Assembly (NCBI GenBank): GCA_964575345.1 | Contig: CAZNQD010000054.1 | Span: forward strand, 1 to 13,915 | Source: UBA1402 sp964575345 | Lineage (GTDB): Bacteria > Bacteroidota > Bacteroidia > Bacteroidales > UBA1402 | Length of the DNA: 13,915 nt | Reading direction: 5' to 3' | Shown here: positions 1 to 8,073 of the stretch, piece after piece | Numbering within the stretch: the first letter of the stretch is position 1 | Layout: each line of letters begins with the position of its first letter | Notes under the pieces: generated by a model | What the model saw: only the letters and a program-made list of their open reading frames with translations | Database searches by the model: none | What the model was told of the DNA's origin: nothing | Made by a program: the position numbers and the translations under genes

Positions 1-1274
1 CTGAGTGCCACAAAACCATAACGCCAGCCGGCTTTGTCCACATTGAGTTTACGGTAGCCGTCTGCCCCGGCCAGGCCCACGAAATGAGCTCTGACTTCTT
101 TGCCCGCCTGAGGAACATTGAGCCGTATCACATTGTAACCGTAGTTTTCGGGGCAACGTTCGGGATTGATCTGCCAGTAATCCAGCGAATCCTGAGTCAT
201 GCTGACGCTTTGACGGCCAATGTAATTTTGGCCGTAATCGCGTATTTTGTCGATGTCCCAGGTGGCCAGACGGGCGGCACAATCGTACATTTCGTCGTTG
301 AAAGCGGCCTGATCTAAACCCGTAAGCCTCTTGTAGGCTTCGACCGGATCTTCGGGAGAACGGGCACCCCGCCAGAGTGTGCCGATGAAATCGTCGCCGT
401 GTTTCATTACCCAGTAATCCTGAATAAAATAATTGGCGTAACGGGGCGTTTCGTGCAGAATGTGTTTGTGGTAATTCTCCAGATAAACGCCAAAATTGTA
501 GTTGGTAAATTTCTCGTCGGGATAGATGTCGTAGGCCTGCCAGTTGGCGCATTGTTCCCAGAAACCGTTGCCTCCCGAGGTGTTGGCACCGTAGCCGTAT
601 CGCCAGCCGCAAGTGTTGCGGTAGTCGGAATAGGTCTGGTATTGAAAAGCATGACCGATTTCGTGGGCAATGGTGGCTCCAACTGTGGGCTGGCAGGTGA
701 GGTAATTCACCCAGATGGCGCCGATCACGTCGCTGCTGCCTCCGCCGTATGCTCCCCATTCGTCGTCGTCCCACAGGAAAATGATCATTTTGTACTGATC
801 GGCCTTGCTTTCGCCCGGGAGGATAAATTTCATGCGGTTTTTGTACACGTCGTAATAGATTTCGGCTTTGGCCAGCAGATCGTCCACGTCCACTTTTTTG
901 TTGCCCGCATTGATGGGGTCGCTGCCCAGCCCGGCTTCCCAAAAGCAGATAAAGTTTTCGGATTCCCGGCTTCGTTCCCAGCAGTATTGGCTCGAACTGC
1001 TGTTTAAATTCAGATTCCTGAGGTCGTCGGCCTGGGTGAAGATCTGTTTGGGTGGTTTTTCAAACGAAAGGTATTGAAAATTGGAGTAAAGATTCGTGCT
1101 GTAACTGCCGTTTTTGTATAGCCTGTAGATGCTGGAACGCCATACAATACTGTCGATGTTGTTCAGGTCGATGTTTTGGTAACTGCGGTCTTGTTTTACC
1201 ACATAAAGTTCCGATTGGGCAGGACTTTGCAGGCTGAGGCCCAGCAGAAGGATCAGGAGCAGAAGTTTCTTCAT
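1..1274 (-). CDS. Secreted HEIGH-motif zinc metallopeptidase-like protein (DUF6055-like), 3' end cut by window
   Basis: The minus-strand frame starts with ATG at 1274 and stays open to the left edge, giving 424 codons without a stop. Residues 1-20 form a signal peptide (MKKLLLLILL core, ending near SPAQ) with no lipobox, so the product should be secreted or periplasmic rather than a lipoprotein. Residues about 21-75 are a small beta-rich module. At residues 204-208 lies HEIGH, an HExxH zinc-binding and catalytic signature, followed by FQYQT. The Glu of GFWEQCANW (about residue 240) is a plausible third zinc ligand, as in gluzincin-type peptidases. The overall look recalls Bacteroidota DUF6055 proteins, from memory and not checked. 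The gene overlaps the upstream small gene by ATGA (1271-1274), implying translational coupling. Substrate is unknown. A C-terminal domain, possibly a secretion tail, lies outside the window. Confidence 0.8.
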   Translation of the reverse strand, partial: MKKLLLLILLLGLSLQSPAQSELYVVKQDRSYQNIDLNNIDSIVWRSSIYRLYKNGSYSTNLYSNFQYLSFEKPPKQIFTQADDLRNLNLNSSSSQYCWERSRESENFICFWEAGLGSDPINAGNKKVDVDDLLAKAEIYYDVYKNRMKFILPGESKADQYKMIIFLWDDDEWGAYGGGSSDVIGAIWVNYLTCQPTVGATIAHEIGHAFQYQTYSDYRNTCGWRYGYGANTSGGNGFWEQCANWQAYDIYPDEKFTNYNFGVYLENYHKHILHETPRYANYFIQDYWVMKHGDDFIGTLWRGARSPEDPVEAYKRLTGLDQAAFNDEMYDCAARLATWDIDKIRDYGQNYIGRQSVSMTQDSLDYWQINPERCPENYGYNVIRLNVPQAGKEVRAHFVGLAGADGYRKLNVDKAGWRYGFVAL

Positions 1275-1753
1275 TTTTTCTGAAATTTAAGGCTCTTGCT
1301 GCCGATTTTTAGAATGTAAATGCCCCGGGCTAACGCAGAGGTTTCCAGTATCAGTTCCCTGCCCCTGAAGCTGTAGGAGCTTTCCAGCAATTTTCCGTCT
1401 ATGCTAAACAAGCTGACCTCGGGTTGTTCCTCCGGATTCAGGTTCTCCAGGATAATGTGGAGCGATTCGGTTGCCAGGCCGGTACTTCTGAACGCCTCTT
1501 CCTGTAGGGGATTGCTCAGCTGATTGGGATTATCGGTTTCACTGATGTAAAATTTTCTTACATCGGAGACGGTAAACTGGTCGGATTGTATGCTCATGTT
1601 GCCCTGGTCGAATACCAGGCAAGGATTTTCGTCCAGCGAAACAATGTAATACATTTTTGTGCCGTCTTTGAGTTCAATGACCAGGCTTCTTGCCGAAACC
1701 AGGCAGACATGGAGCATTAAAAGAAAAAGGATCAAAATGTTTTTAGTTTTCAT
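1271..1753 (-). CDS. Small exported protein with T9SS-type C-terminal sorting-like tail
   Basis: This 160-residue protein has an N-terminal signal peptide (residues 1-21, hydrophobic core ILILFLLMLHVCLV, likely cleaved after SA). Residues about 23-72 are a short beta-rich module beginning LVIELKDGTKMYYIV and ending VRKFYIS. The last 60 residues resemble a type A T9SS sorting domain: a VSLFSIDGKLLESS strand pair, then ALARGIYILKIG and a basic end, LKFQKK. In that family the tail directs export across the outer membrane and is often removed. It is unusual that the tail makes up so much of such a small protein, so cargo is minimal; the tail could instead be a plain beta-sandwich. It is the first gene of the minus-strand unit and overlaps the metallopeptidase-like gene by 4 bp, so the two products probably act together. 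Confidence 0.78.
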   Translation of the reverse strand: MKTKNILILFLLMLHVCLVSARSLVIELKDGTKMYYIVSLDENPCLVFDQGNMSIQSDQFTVSDVRKFYISETDNPNQLSNPLQEEAFRSTGLATESLHIILENLNPEEQPEVSLFSIDGKLLESSYSFRGRELILETSALARGIYILKIGSKSLKFQKK

Positions 1754-1804
1754 CAGAAAGTTATTTAAAATTCTAGAAAGTGTCTAATTAAAAGTTTATT
1801 GATG

Positions 1805-1819
1805 TATTTCCGGGAAATA
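1805..1819. promoter_or_regulatory. 15-bp near-perfect palindrome, candidate operator
   Basis: TATTTCC, one central G, then GGAAATA: 7-bp arms around a single base. It lies 52 bp upstream of the start codon of the small minus-strand gene, a sensible position for a dimeric regulator to act on that promoter. No known regulator consensus is claimed; in AT-rich DNA a chance palindrome is possible. Confidence 0.35.
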
Positions 1820-2003
1820 TCGTTTCAATCGTCAGGTATACAATGCAATAATTGATGCATTAAATTAACATTTGGCCCCATGGTTTCATGACTAAATGGT
1901 TTAAGGTCAATTCGCTTAACAGATATTAGGTCAGTTTTGTGAATAGAAATATCATTATTCAAACAATGGGCTATTTCAAAAACCATACTTTTGTCATAAA
2001 TGT

Positions 2004-2050
2004 AAATGCCTGCATAGTTGTTTAATGAGACAGGGCAAATGTAGGCATTT
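2004..2050. repeat. 12-bp inverted repeat with 23-nt loop
   Basis: AAATGCCTGCAT (2004-2015) pairs with ATGTAGGCATTT (2039-2050). Eleven pairs are Watson-Crick and one is G-T. The loop is 23 nt. No T-run follows on either strand, so an intrinsic terminator is unlikely. It lies about 170 bp upstream of the FAS1 operon start and could be an operator or, if transcribed, a leader hairpin. Confidence 0.45.
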
Positions 2051-2096
2051 CTTGTCGTGAATAAAAGTAGAACTATGCCAAAATATGCTCAATCTT

Positions 2097-2119
2097 GCAT
2101 AAAATTGTACTGTTTATGC
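2097..2119. repeat. 7-bp inverted repeat GCATAAA/TTTATGC
   Basis: GCATAAA (2097-2103) and TTTATGC (2113-2119) are perfect inverted arms separated by 9 nt, about 100 bp upstream of the first operon gene. The centre-to-centre spacing of 16 bp is between one and two helical turns. A regulator site is possible, but arms this short occur by chance in AT-rich DNA. Confidence 0.3.
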
Positions 2120-2194
2120 TTATTTAAAACCTAAAGTTTATACGTATCCCTTGATGAACATAATCCTATGGAGATGGCTTGTCAAACAGAAGAT

Positions 2195-2204
2195 TACATT
2201 TTTG
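2195..2204 (+). promoter_or_regulatory. Weak -7-like element (TACATTTTTG) for the FAS1/SusCD operon
   Basis: TACATTTTTG resembles the Bacteroides -7 consensus TAnnTTTG with an extra T. No TTTG sits at the expected -33 distance, and the leader would be only about 12 nt. The real promoter may therefore lie elsewhere in the intergenic region or use an ECF sigma factor, which is common for SusCD operons. Low confidence. Confidence 0.25.
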
Positions 2205-2221
2205 TATTAACCTGAAACAAC

Positions 2222-4735
2222 ATGAAAATCGCAAAATGCCGCAACCGGGGCCTTATATTCTATGCAATGGAACGGAGCTTTTTAATTGTACCCGTTCTTT
2301 TGATTTTGTTTCTTTTAGGATCTTGCAGCAAGAATTTTGACAATTATTATCAACGTCCTTCCTGGCTGGAAAAAAACGCTCTCGAGGTTTTGGGGGAAAA
2401 AGGAAATTTCGACCATTACCTCAGGCTGGTGGACAGAACCTTGTATTCCAAAGTATTACGAGGCTCGGGACAGTATACTTTTTTTGCCCCCAACGATCAG
2501 GCTTTTGAGGCCTGGCTGCAGGAAAACGGTTACGATAAAGTGGAAGACATTCCCCTGAACCTGGCAACGGACATAGTTGCTTACAGCTTGATATACAACG
2601 CCTACGAGGCAGCCAATCTGGGCAATACCTGGTTGAGTTCGGCGGAATGGGAGTTGGGCAGTTCGTTCCGTAAACAGACCCCTTCGTACAAGACTATTTT
2701 TAAAGAAGAAGTAGACGGACAAAAGCGCTGGACTCTGCATTCTACAGGCTCATTCAACGAAACCTGGCATAATTACCGCTACCTGCCCATTTTTACCGGT
2801 AATTATTTTACAGCCAACGGCCTGAGTGCCGCCGATTACAATGAATTTTATTCTCAAACGGACTGGAATCCGGCCAACGGCAATGTGTTGGGAGCAGAAA
2901 TCCTTACTCCCGATATTTACGTCGAAAACGGGGTGGTTCACGAAGTCAGCAAGGTGATTGTACCCCCTGCCAATCTGGACGAGCTTATATCTGTTCAGGC
3001 CGAAGATCCTGCCAAATCTGCCGAGGGCTGGGCTTTGTTTAAACAACTTTTGTATCATAAACTGCCCGACAGCTCTTATCAGTTTGTTTTGTACAGTGAC
3101 GATGTGGACGCACAATATTATTACAATAAAATGTATCCCGATTCAGCCGTCGGCTCGGTTTATCTTAAAGTATACAATCCCCAACATATTGGTGTGCCGC
3201 TAAACCTGGAAGGCTATTACGGCCCTACAGAAGGCACGACCTCCGAAAACGGTGCGTACACCTTGTTTGTGCCCGACGATGCTGCCATCAGACATTATGT
3301 GGACAATACCTTACTCAAATATACCGACGATTTTAATAAATTACCCTCGACAGTACTGAGCACCTTTATTGCTTCGCATATTTGCGACGGGCTGGTCTGG
3401 CCGTCCAATTTTAAAATGGCTAAAAACATGGTCGGGCTCGAGGGGGAATTTATCAATGGCCAGGGCGTGCTCGGCAGCGATTATGCAGCTTCAGGCATTA
3501 CCTCGGCCCAATTTGCCAGCAACGGCATGGTCTTTACAATAAATAAGGTGGTAAAGTCCGGCTTTTTTGAGTCGGTTTACGGCAGGTTGTTGCTCGATCC
3601 TGCGTATTCCTTTATGAATCAGGTGATATCGGCCAATTACAGTTCTTCTGTTTATCAGTATTTGCTGCGATCGCCTTATTCGGGCTATCTGAACGAAAAC
3701 TACACCATACTGTTGCCGGCCAACGATTTGCTCGAAAACGACGGATTTACTTTTGATCCTTCCAACTCAACTTTCGCCAATGCAACCGCAGCTTCGGTAG
3801 GGGGAGTAGACGTGGTGGCAAGGATCAACCGATTGGCCGCCAGCGGAGTCTTTGTTAGAACCCGGGATTATCCCCTGAATAATTTTACTACGGCGCCCGT
3901 CGCCCTTGGAGACAGTTACGGTGGCTACGGTTTTGCGGTGAATTATTTCGGCGATATGGTTCGCTACAGAAACAATTACCTGCAGGCTGCCGGCAATATT
4001 GCCGATAACGATTCGGTTCTTTTGCAAAAAGACACGGTCAATTACGCCAACGGGCAATTTTATCAGTTAGACAAACTGATCAATTACAGCCCCAGAAACA
4101 CCTTGGGCGGATCGTCCGAAGGCTGGAACCAGGTCAGTTTGGTCAGTTTTATTCAAAATTACCTGGACAATAGCGATAAAACCCTGTTCAAGGCTTATTG
4201 GGATACTTGTCTGGTAGAAATTGAAAGCTCTATTAATACCAGCGCCTTTTATACCGTGTTGATTCCTACAAATGCCCGCATACAGGAAGCCATCGACGCC
4301 GGTTATCTGCCGACCCTGGCTGACGTGAATACCAATCTCAATGGAGAGATGATAAAAGCCGTTGCTTTTATCAATGCTCACCTGATCATCGGAGAGGTTT
4401 ATCCCGATGACGGCCTGGACAGAATTTTCCCCGGAAATTACGCCTCTTACAAAACGACGACTTCGCATAAGATTACCCAGGCCAAACTCGATCTGGTGTT
4501 GGCCAAATCTTACGTGAACATCACCAAAGGGGCCGGGCAGAATGAATTGACTTTCAGGGCGGCCGATATCGAAGCAGGCAGCAATGTGCTGGTGTACGGA
4601 CGTGGTTCTGCGCAGGGAACCCAGCAGGTAATCCGCGGATTAAACAACAGTAATGTTATGGGGCCCAGAGCTGTCTTGCACAGCCTGGACGGTTTTATCT
4701 GTTTCGAGATCAACCAAACTCTTCTATCCAACTAA
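2222..4735 (+). CDS. Outer-membrane lipoprotein with four FAS1 (fasciclin) domains
   Basis: This 837-residue protein leads the operon. A hydrophobic signal ends in lipobox LGSC with acylated Cys35; no charged LES-type retention or export signal is obvious after it (SKNFDNYY). The ATG at 2267 (Met16) would give a tidier 20-residue lipoprotein signal, so the start is uncertain. Four FAS1-type units can be recognised by the conserved Y-T-x-x-x-P-x-N/D/A block: YTFFAPNDQAF (85-95), YTLFVPDDAAI (346-356), YTILLPANDLL (494-504) and YTVLIPTNARI (677-687). The first two and the last close with a typical H2-like strand (NGVVHEVSKVIVPP, NGMVFTINKVV, RAVLHSLDGFICF). The first and fourth are longer than a usual FAS1 domain of about 140 residues. 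FAS1 domains mediate adhesion or ligand binding. Beside SusC/SusD, this is probably a surface-exposed accessory binding lipoprotein. Ligand unknown. Confidence 0.88.
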   Translation: MKIAKCRNRGLIFYAMERSFLIVPVLLILFLLGSCSKNFDNYYQRPSWLEKNALEVLGEKGNFDHYLRLVDRTLYSKVLRGSGQYTFFAPNDQAFEAWLQENGYDKVEDIPLNLATDIVAYSLIYNAYEAANLGNTWLSSAEWELGSSFRKQTPSYKTIFKEEVDGQKRWTLHSTGSFNETWHNYRYLPIFTGNYFTANGLSAADYNEFYSQTDWNPANGNVLGAEILTPDIYVENGVVHEVSKVIVPPANLDELISVQAEDPAKSAEGWALFKQLLYHKLPDSSYQFVLYSDDVDAQYYYNKMYPDSAVGSVYLKVYNPQHIGVPLNLEGYYGPTEGTTSENGAYTLFVPDDAAIRHYVDNTLLKYTDDFNKLPSTVLSTFIASHICDGLVWPSNFKMAKNMVGLEGEFINGQGVLGSDYAASGITSAQFASNGMVFTINKVVKSGFFESVYGRLLLDPAYSFMNQVISANYSSSVYQYLLRSPYSGYLNENYTILLPANDLLENDGFTFDPSNSTFANATAASVGGVDVVARINRLAASGVFVRTRDYPLNNFTTAPVALGDSYGGYGFAVNYFGDMVRYRNNYLQAAGNIADNDSVLLQKDTVNYANGQFYQLDKLINYSPRNTLGGSSEGWNQVSLVSFIQNYLDNSDKTLFKAYWDTCLVEIESSINTSAFYTVLIPTNARIQEAIDAGYLPTLADVNTNLNGEMIKAVAFINAHLIIGEVYPDDGLDRIFPGNYASYKTTTSHKITQAKLDLVLAKSYVNITKGAGQNELTFRAADIEAGSNVLVYGRGSAQGTQQVIRGLNNSNVMGPRAVLHSLDGFICFEINQTLLSN

Positions 4736-4759
4736 GTGCAAACCATCAACAAGGCAAGG

Positions 4760-7700
4760 ATGAAAAATATACTGAATAAATGCCTCTTAATCGCTTTACT
4801 GGCTTTCCTGCCCGGCTTGATGCAGGCTCAGAAAGTACTGATACGCGGAGTAGTAACTGCCTACGAAGACAAGCAGCCTTTGCCCGGGGCCTATCTTTTG
4901 CTGCAAAACAGCGATGGCCGTGTGGTTGCCAATACCGTTACCGATTACGAAGGGAATTACAGCCTCCTGTCTGTGCTTAAACCCGGCGATGTGCTGGTTG
5001 TATCCTATTCGGGATTTAAGAAACAGACTATTCCTGTCGAAAACCGCGAAATCATTAACGTCGAAATGCGGGAGGAAGTCCTGGAACTGGAAACAGCTAC
5101 TGTGCTGGGAAGGCGACAGATCAGCACGGGAATGATGAACATCAACGAACGCGATCTGACCACAGCTGCCGTCAGGATAGAAATGAGCGAACTCGAAGAC
5201 CTGGCCGTGGCCAGTATTGACGATGCGTTGCAGGGCAGGGTGGCCGGCATGGACATGGTGACCACGTCGGGAGCTCCCGGTGCCGGTATGTCCATTCGTA
5301 TTCGTGGAACTACTTCGATCAACGGTAGTTCCCAACCTTATATTATCGTGGATGGTTTTCCTTACGAAACCACCATTTCGGAGGATTTTGACTTTTCAAC
5401 TGCCGACGAGGAGGAATACTCCCAAATGTTGAATATTGCACCCGGAGACATCAAGGAAATCATAGTGCTCAAAGATGCTGCGGCAACTGCAATATGGGGC
5501 TCAAAAGCAGCCAACGGGGTATTGCAGATTACGACCAAAAGGGGAGGAATCAGTCCGCCTACTGTGACTTTGAGTTCTAAAGGAACGCTGTCAAAGCAGG
5601 CCAAAGGCATTCCCACCCTGAATGGAGACCAGTACGTAGGACTTATCCTGGAAGCCATGATGAATTCGGGCAGAACTTTTAATCCGGAATCCTATCCGGA
5701 ACTGGCCAACGATGTCAACAATCCCTATTATTATTTCAATTACGGTCAAAATACCGATTGGTTCAATGAATTAACTCAGAACGGCTGGACTCAGGACCAC
5801 AATGTGGCCATCAGCGGAGGAAGCGGCAAAGCCCAGTACCGGGCCTCGGTGGGTTATTACGACGAAACGGGGACCACTGTAGGCACAGGTTTTGAGCGTA
5901 TTACTACCCGTCTGAATGTGGATTACAATGTTTCGGAGAAGTTCAGGTTCTCGGCCAATATGTCCTACAATTACTCGGAGACCGACCGTGCCTTTATTTC
6001 TTACCTGAGAAGTTCCTACGATGTGTTGAGCCAGGCTTATGTCCGTGCTCCTAATATGTCTGTGTACGAATACAACGAAGCGGGCGTGCTGACCGGCAAT
6101 TTCTTTACGCCGGCCTCGACCCTGCAGGGATACTGGACAGGTTCGGCCAGCAGTATTTACAATCCGGTGGCCATGGCCGACGAAAGTATGTACAAGCTGG
6201 TAAGCAATCGTATCATTCCCAATCTATCGGTGATCTGGAATCCAATCACTGAATTGCGCTATCAGTTCGATGTGGGTTTCGATATTATGAACGACAAAGC
6301 CAATGCTTTTCTGCCGGTGACAGCCACTGGTCGTCCCTGGACGGAATCTACGGTTAACAGGGCCAGCGACAGCGACAGCGAGGCTTTTATTCTGCAAACC
6401 TTCAACAAACTTTTATACACACCCAAACTGGGCGACAACCACAGTTTGCAGATTCTGGCGGGACTCAATACCTACGACAAAATGGAAAAAGGCTTTGCGG
6501 CTAATGCTTCCAATTCGGCCAGCCCCTATCTGACGGATCCTTCCAACGGGGCCAGAGTGGCCGGCCTTAGTGGCTTGGGTATCAGTTCGTCGTCGGGCCA
6601 GAATCGTTCCATTAACTTTTTTACCCAGCTGCATTATACTTTGCTGGATCGGTACATTTTGAGCGCCACTCTCCGTCGCGACGGCAGTTCCCGCTTTGGG
6701 CAAAATCACCGCTGGGGTACTTATCCCAGTGCTTCTTTGCGCTACCGCATATCGGGAGAGCCTTTTATGCAGAAACTGAGTGAACAGTGGCTGGACGAAC
6801 TCAGCCTGCGTGCCAGTTACGGTGTGAATGGTGCTCAGCCCAGAGGCAATTATGCCTCGGTAGCCACCTACGATGTGTATGATTTTGAATACCTGGGTGC
6901 CTCAGGCACTCATCAGCGAAATCTGGAACTGGTCGATTTGCGTTGGGAGAATACAACCCAAGCCAACATCGGTTTGAATTTTGCTTCGTTCAGGAATCGT
7001 CTGGGCTTCGATTTTGAATGGTATCAAAAGAAAACCCGCGATTTGTTTATGTACAATCTGAAGATTCCTACTACCACCGGCTTTTCTTCGGTCAACACCA
7101 ACGTGGGCCGTATGGACAACAATGGCTGGGAATTTCAGTGTTTTGCCATACCCATCAAAACCAAAGACTGGACCTTGTCGCTGAATCTGAATTTTGCACG
7201 TAACGACAACCGTTTAAGGGAGATTTCGGAATTGTATCCTCAGGAATCGGGCCTTAGCACTTCTAATGCCAGTTACATTTCCCAGCTAATAGTAGATCAG
7301 CCTCTGGGCTCTTATTACGGCTATTTGTACGACGGAGTTTATTTGAACGAAGACCAAACCATTGCCCGCGACAAAAAGGGCGACAAGATTTATACCTATA
7401 ACGACAAGGGAGAACAGGAGCCTGTTTATATGCGCTTCAGTTATCCTTCCATCGATTATCAGTTTCAACCCGGTGATGCCAGGTATGTGGACGTGAATAA
7501 CGACGGTAATATTGATTATCAGGACATTGTCTGGCTGGGTAACGCCATGGCTTTGTTTTCGGGCGGTTTTGGCGGAAAACTCAGCTGGAAGCAATTCAGT
7601 ATGGATGCTTTCTTTAATTTCCGTTACGGCAATGATGTTATCAACTTCGCCAAGTTGAACATGGAGAATATGTATGCCTTCGACAACCAAAGTTTGTCGG

Positions 7701-8059
7701 TGCTGAGACGCTGGAGGCATGTCTACCCGGATGAGTCCGAGGCTCCCGACGACCTGTTGCCCAGAGCTCTGTACAGAAAGGGTTACAATTATCTGGCTTC
7801 GGACAGGTTTGTCGAAGATGGTTCTTTTGTGCGCTTCAAGTCGCTTACTTTCCGGTATAATATGTCGGGAGAGCAGTTAAAGAATACTTTCCTTCAGCGC
7901 GCTTCCTTCTTTATTACCTTGCAAAATCTTTATGTATGGACCGGCTACACCGGCATGGATCCCGAAGTCAATATCAGTAATCCGCTGTCTGCCGGTTACG
8001 ACTATGCCAGCACGCCGCGGCCCAGAGACTATATGATAGGCGTTTCATTAACCTTTTGA
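4760..8059 (+). CDS. SusC/RagA-family TonB-dependent outer-membrane transporter
   Basis: Imports a ligand through the outer membrane using TonB energy, with the adjacent SusD-like protein as lid. I chose ATG 4760 because AAGGCAAGG precedes it and MKNILNKCLLIALLAFLPG is a standard signal peptide ending MQAQ. A GTG at 4736, directly after the previous stop, would only add eight polar residues. The mature part starts with a carboxypeptidase-regulatory-like domain (about 25-110), then the plug (about 130-262) with IRGTTSINGSSQPYIIVDGF and IVLKDAAATAIWGSKAANG, the hallmark SusC plug motifs. The rest is a 22-strand-type barrel ending in phenylalanine (MIGVSLTF). No STN domain is present, so direct signalling to an anti-sigma factor through STN is not expected. 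An EF-hand-like loop DVNNDGNIDYQD lies at 911-922. Length of 1099 residues is normal for the family. Confidence 0.96.
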   Translation: MKNILNKCLLIALLAFLPGLMQAQKVLIRGVVTAYEDKQPLPGAYLLLQNSDGRVVANTVTDYEGNYSLLSVLKPGDVLVVSYSGFKKQTIPVENREIINVEMREEVLELETATVLGRRQISTGMMNINERDLTTAAVRIEMSELEDLAVASIDDALQGRVAGMDMVTTSGAPGAGMSIRIRGTTSINGSSQPYIIVDGFPYETTISEDFDFSTADEEEYSQMLNIAPGDIKEIIVLKDAAATAIWGSKAANGVLQITTKRGGISPPTVTLSSKGTLSKQAKGIPTLNGDQYVGLILEAMMNSGRTFNPESYPELANDVNNPYYYFNYGQNTDWFNELTQNGWTQDHNVAISGGSGKAQYRASVGYYDETGTTVGTGFERITTRLNVDYNVSEKFRFSANMSYNYSETDRAFISYLRSSYDVLSQAYVRAPNMSVYEYNEAGVLTGNFFTPASTLQGYWTGSASSIYNPVAMADESMYKLVSNRIIPNLSVIWNPITELRYQFDVGFDIMNDKANAFLPVTATGRPWTESTVNRASDSDSEAFILQTFNKLLYTPKLGDNHSLQILAGLNTYDKMEKGFAANASNSASPYLTDPSNGARVAGLSGLGISSSSGQNRSINFFTQLHYTLLDRYILSATLRRDGSSRFGQNHRWGTYPSASLRYRISGEPFMQKLSEQWLDELSLRASYGVNGAQPRGNYASVATYDVYDFEYLGASGTHQRNLELVDLRWENTTQANIGLNFASFRNRLGFDFEWYQKKTRDLFMYNLKIPTTTGFSSVNTNVGRMDNNGWEFQCFAIPIKTKDWTLSLNLNFARNDNRLREISELYPQESGLSTSNASYISQLIVDQPLGSYYGYLYDGVYLNEDQTIARDKKGDKIYTYNDKGEQEPVYMRFSYPSIDYQFQPGDARYVDVNNDGNIDYQDIVWLGNAMALFSGGFGGKLSWKQFSMDAFFNFRYGNDVINFAKLNMENMYAFDNQSLSVLRRWRHVYPDESEAPDDLLPRALYRKGYNYLASDRFVEDGSFVRFKSLTFRYNMSGEQLKNTFLQRASFFITLQNLYVWTGYTGMDPEVNISNPLSAGYDYASTPRPRDYMIGVSLTF

Positions 8060-8073
8060 TGCGAACGGAAGTT

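Larger units (their letters stand above)
1754..2221. other. Divergent intergenic region, AT-rich, no gene
   Basis: These 468 bp separate the minus-strand protease unit from the plus-strand FAS1/SusCD operon, so promoters for both should lie here. The stretch is visibly more AT-rich than the flanking genes. I found only very short open frames. It holds three inverted repeats and one weak Bacteroidota-like -7 element, listed separately. I saw no tRNA or transposon ends. Confidence 0.8.

Noticed and set aside
49..942. Long open frame of 297 codons on the minus strand
   Set aside because: It overlaps the metallopeptidase-like gene in another frame of the same strand. Its product is Arg/Gln/His-rich with no domain, while the other frame carries a signal peptide and HEIGH motif.
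399..1007. Open frame of 202 codons on the plus strand
   Set aside because: It is antisense to the metallopeptidase-like gene and its low-complexity Val-rich product is typical of a shadow frame.
1966..2025. 19-residue open frame in the intergenic region
   Set aside because: Too short, with no ribosome binding site, domain or conservation evidence.
2004..2050. Inverted repeat as an intrinsic terminator
   Set aside because: No T-run follows on either strand, and both flanking units are transcribed away from it, so no gene ends here.
4736..4759. GTG start for the first SusC, directly after the FAS1 gene stop
   Set aside because: It adds eight polar residues before an ideal signal peptide. 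ATG 4760 has a purine-rich site upstream and is the better start.
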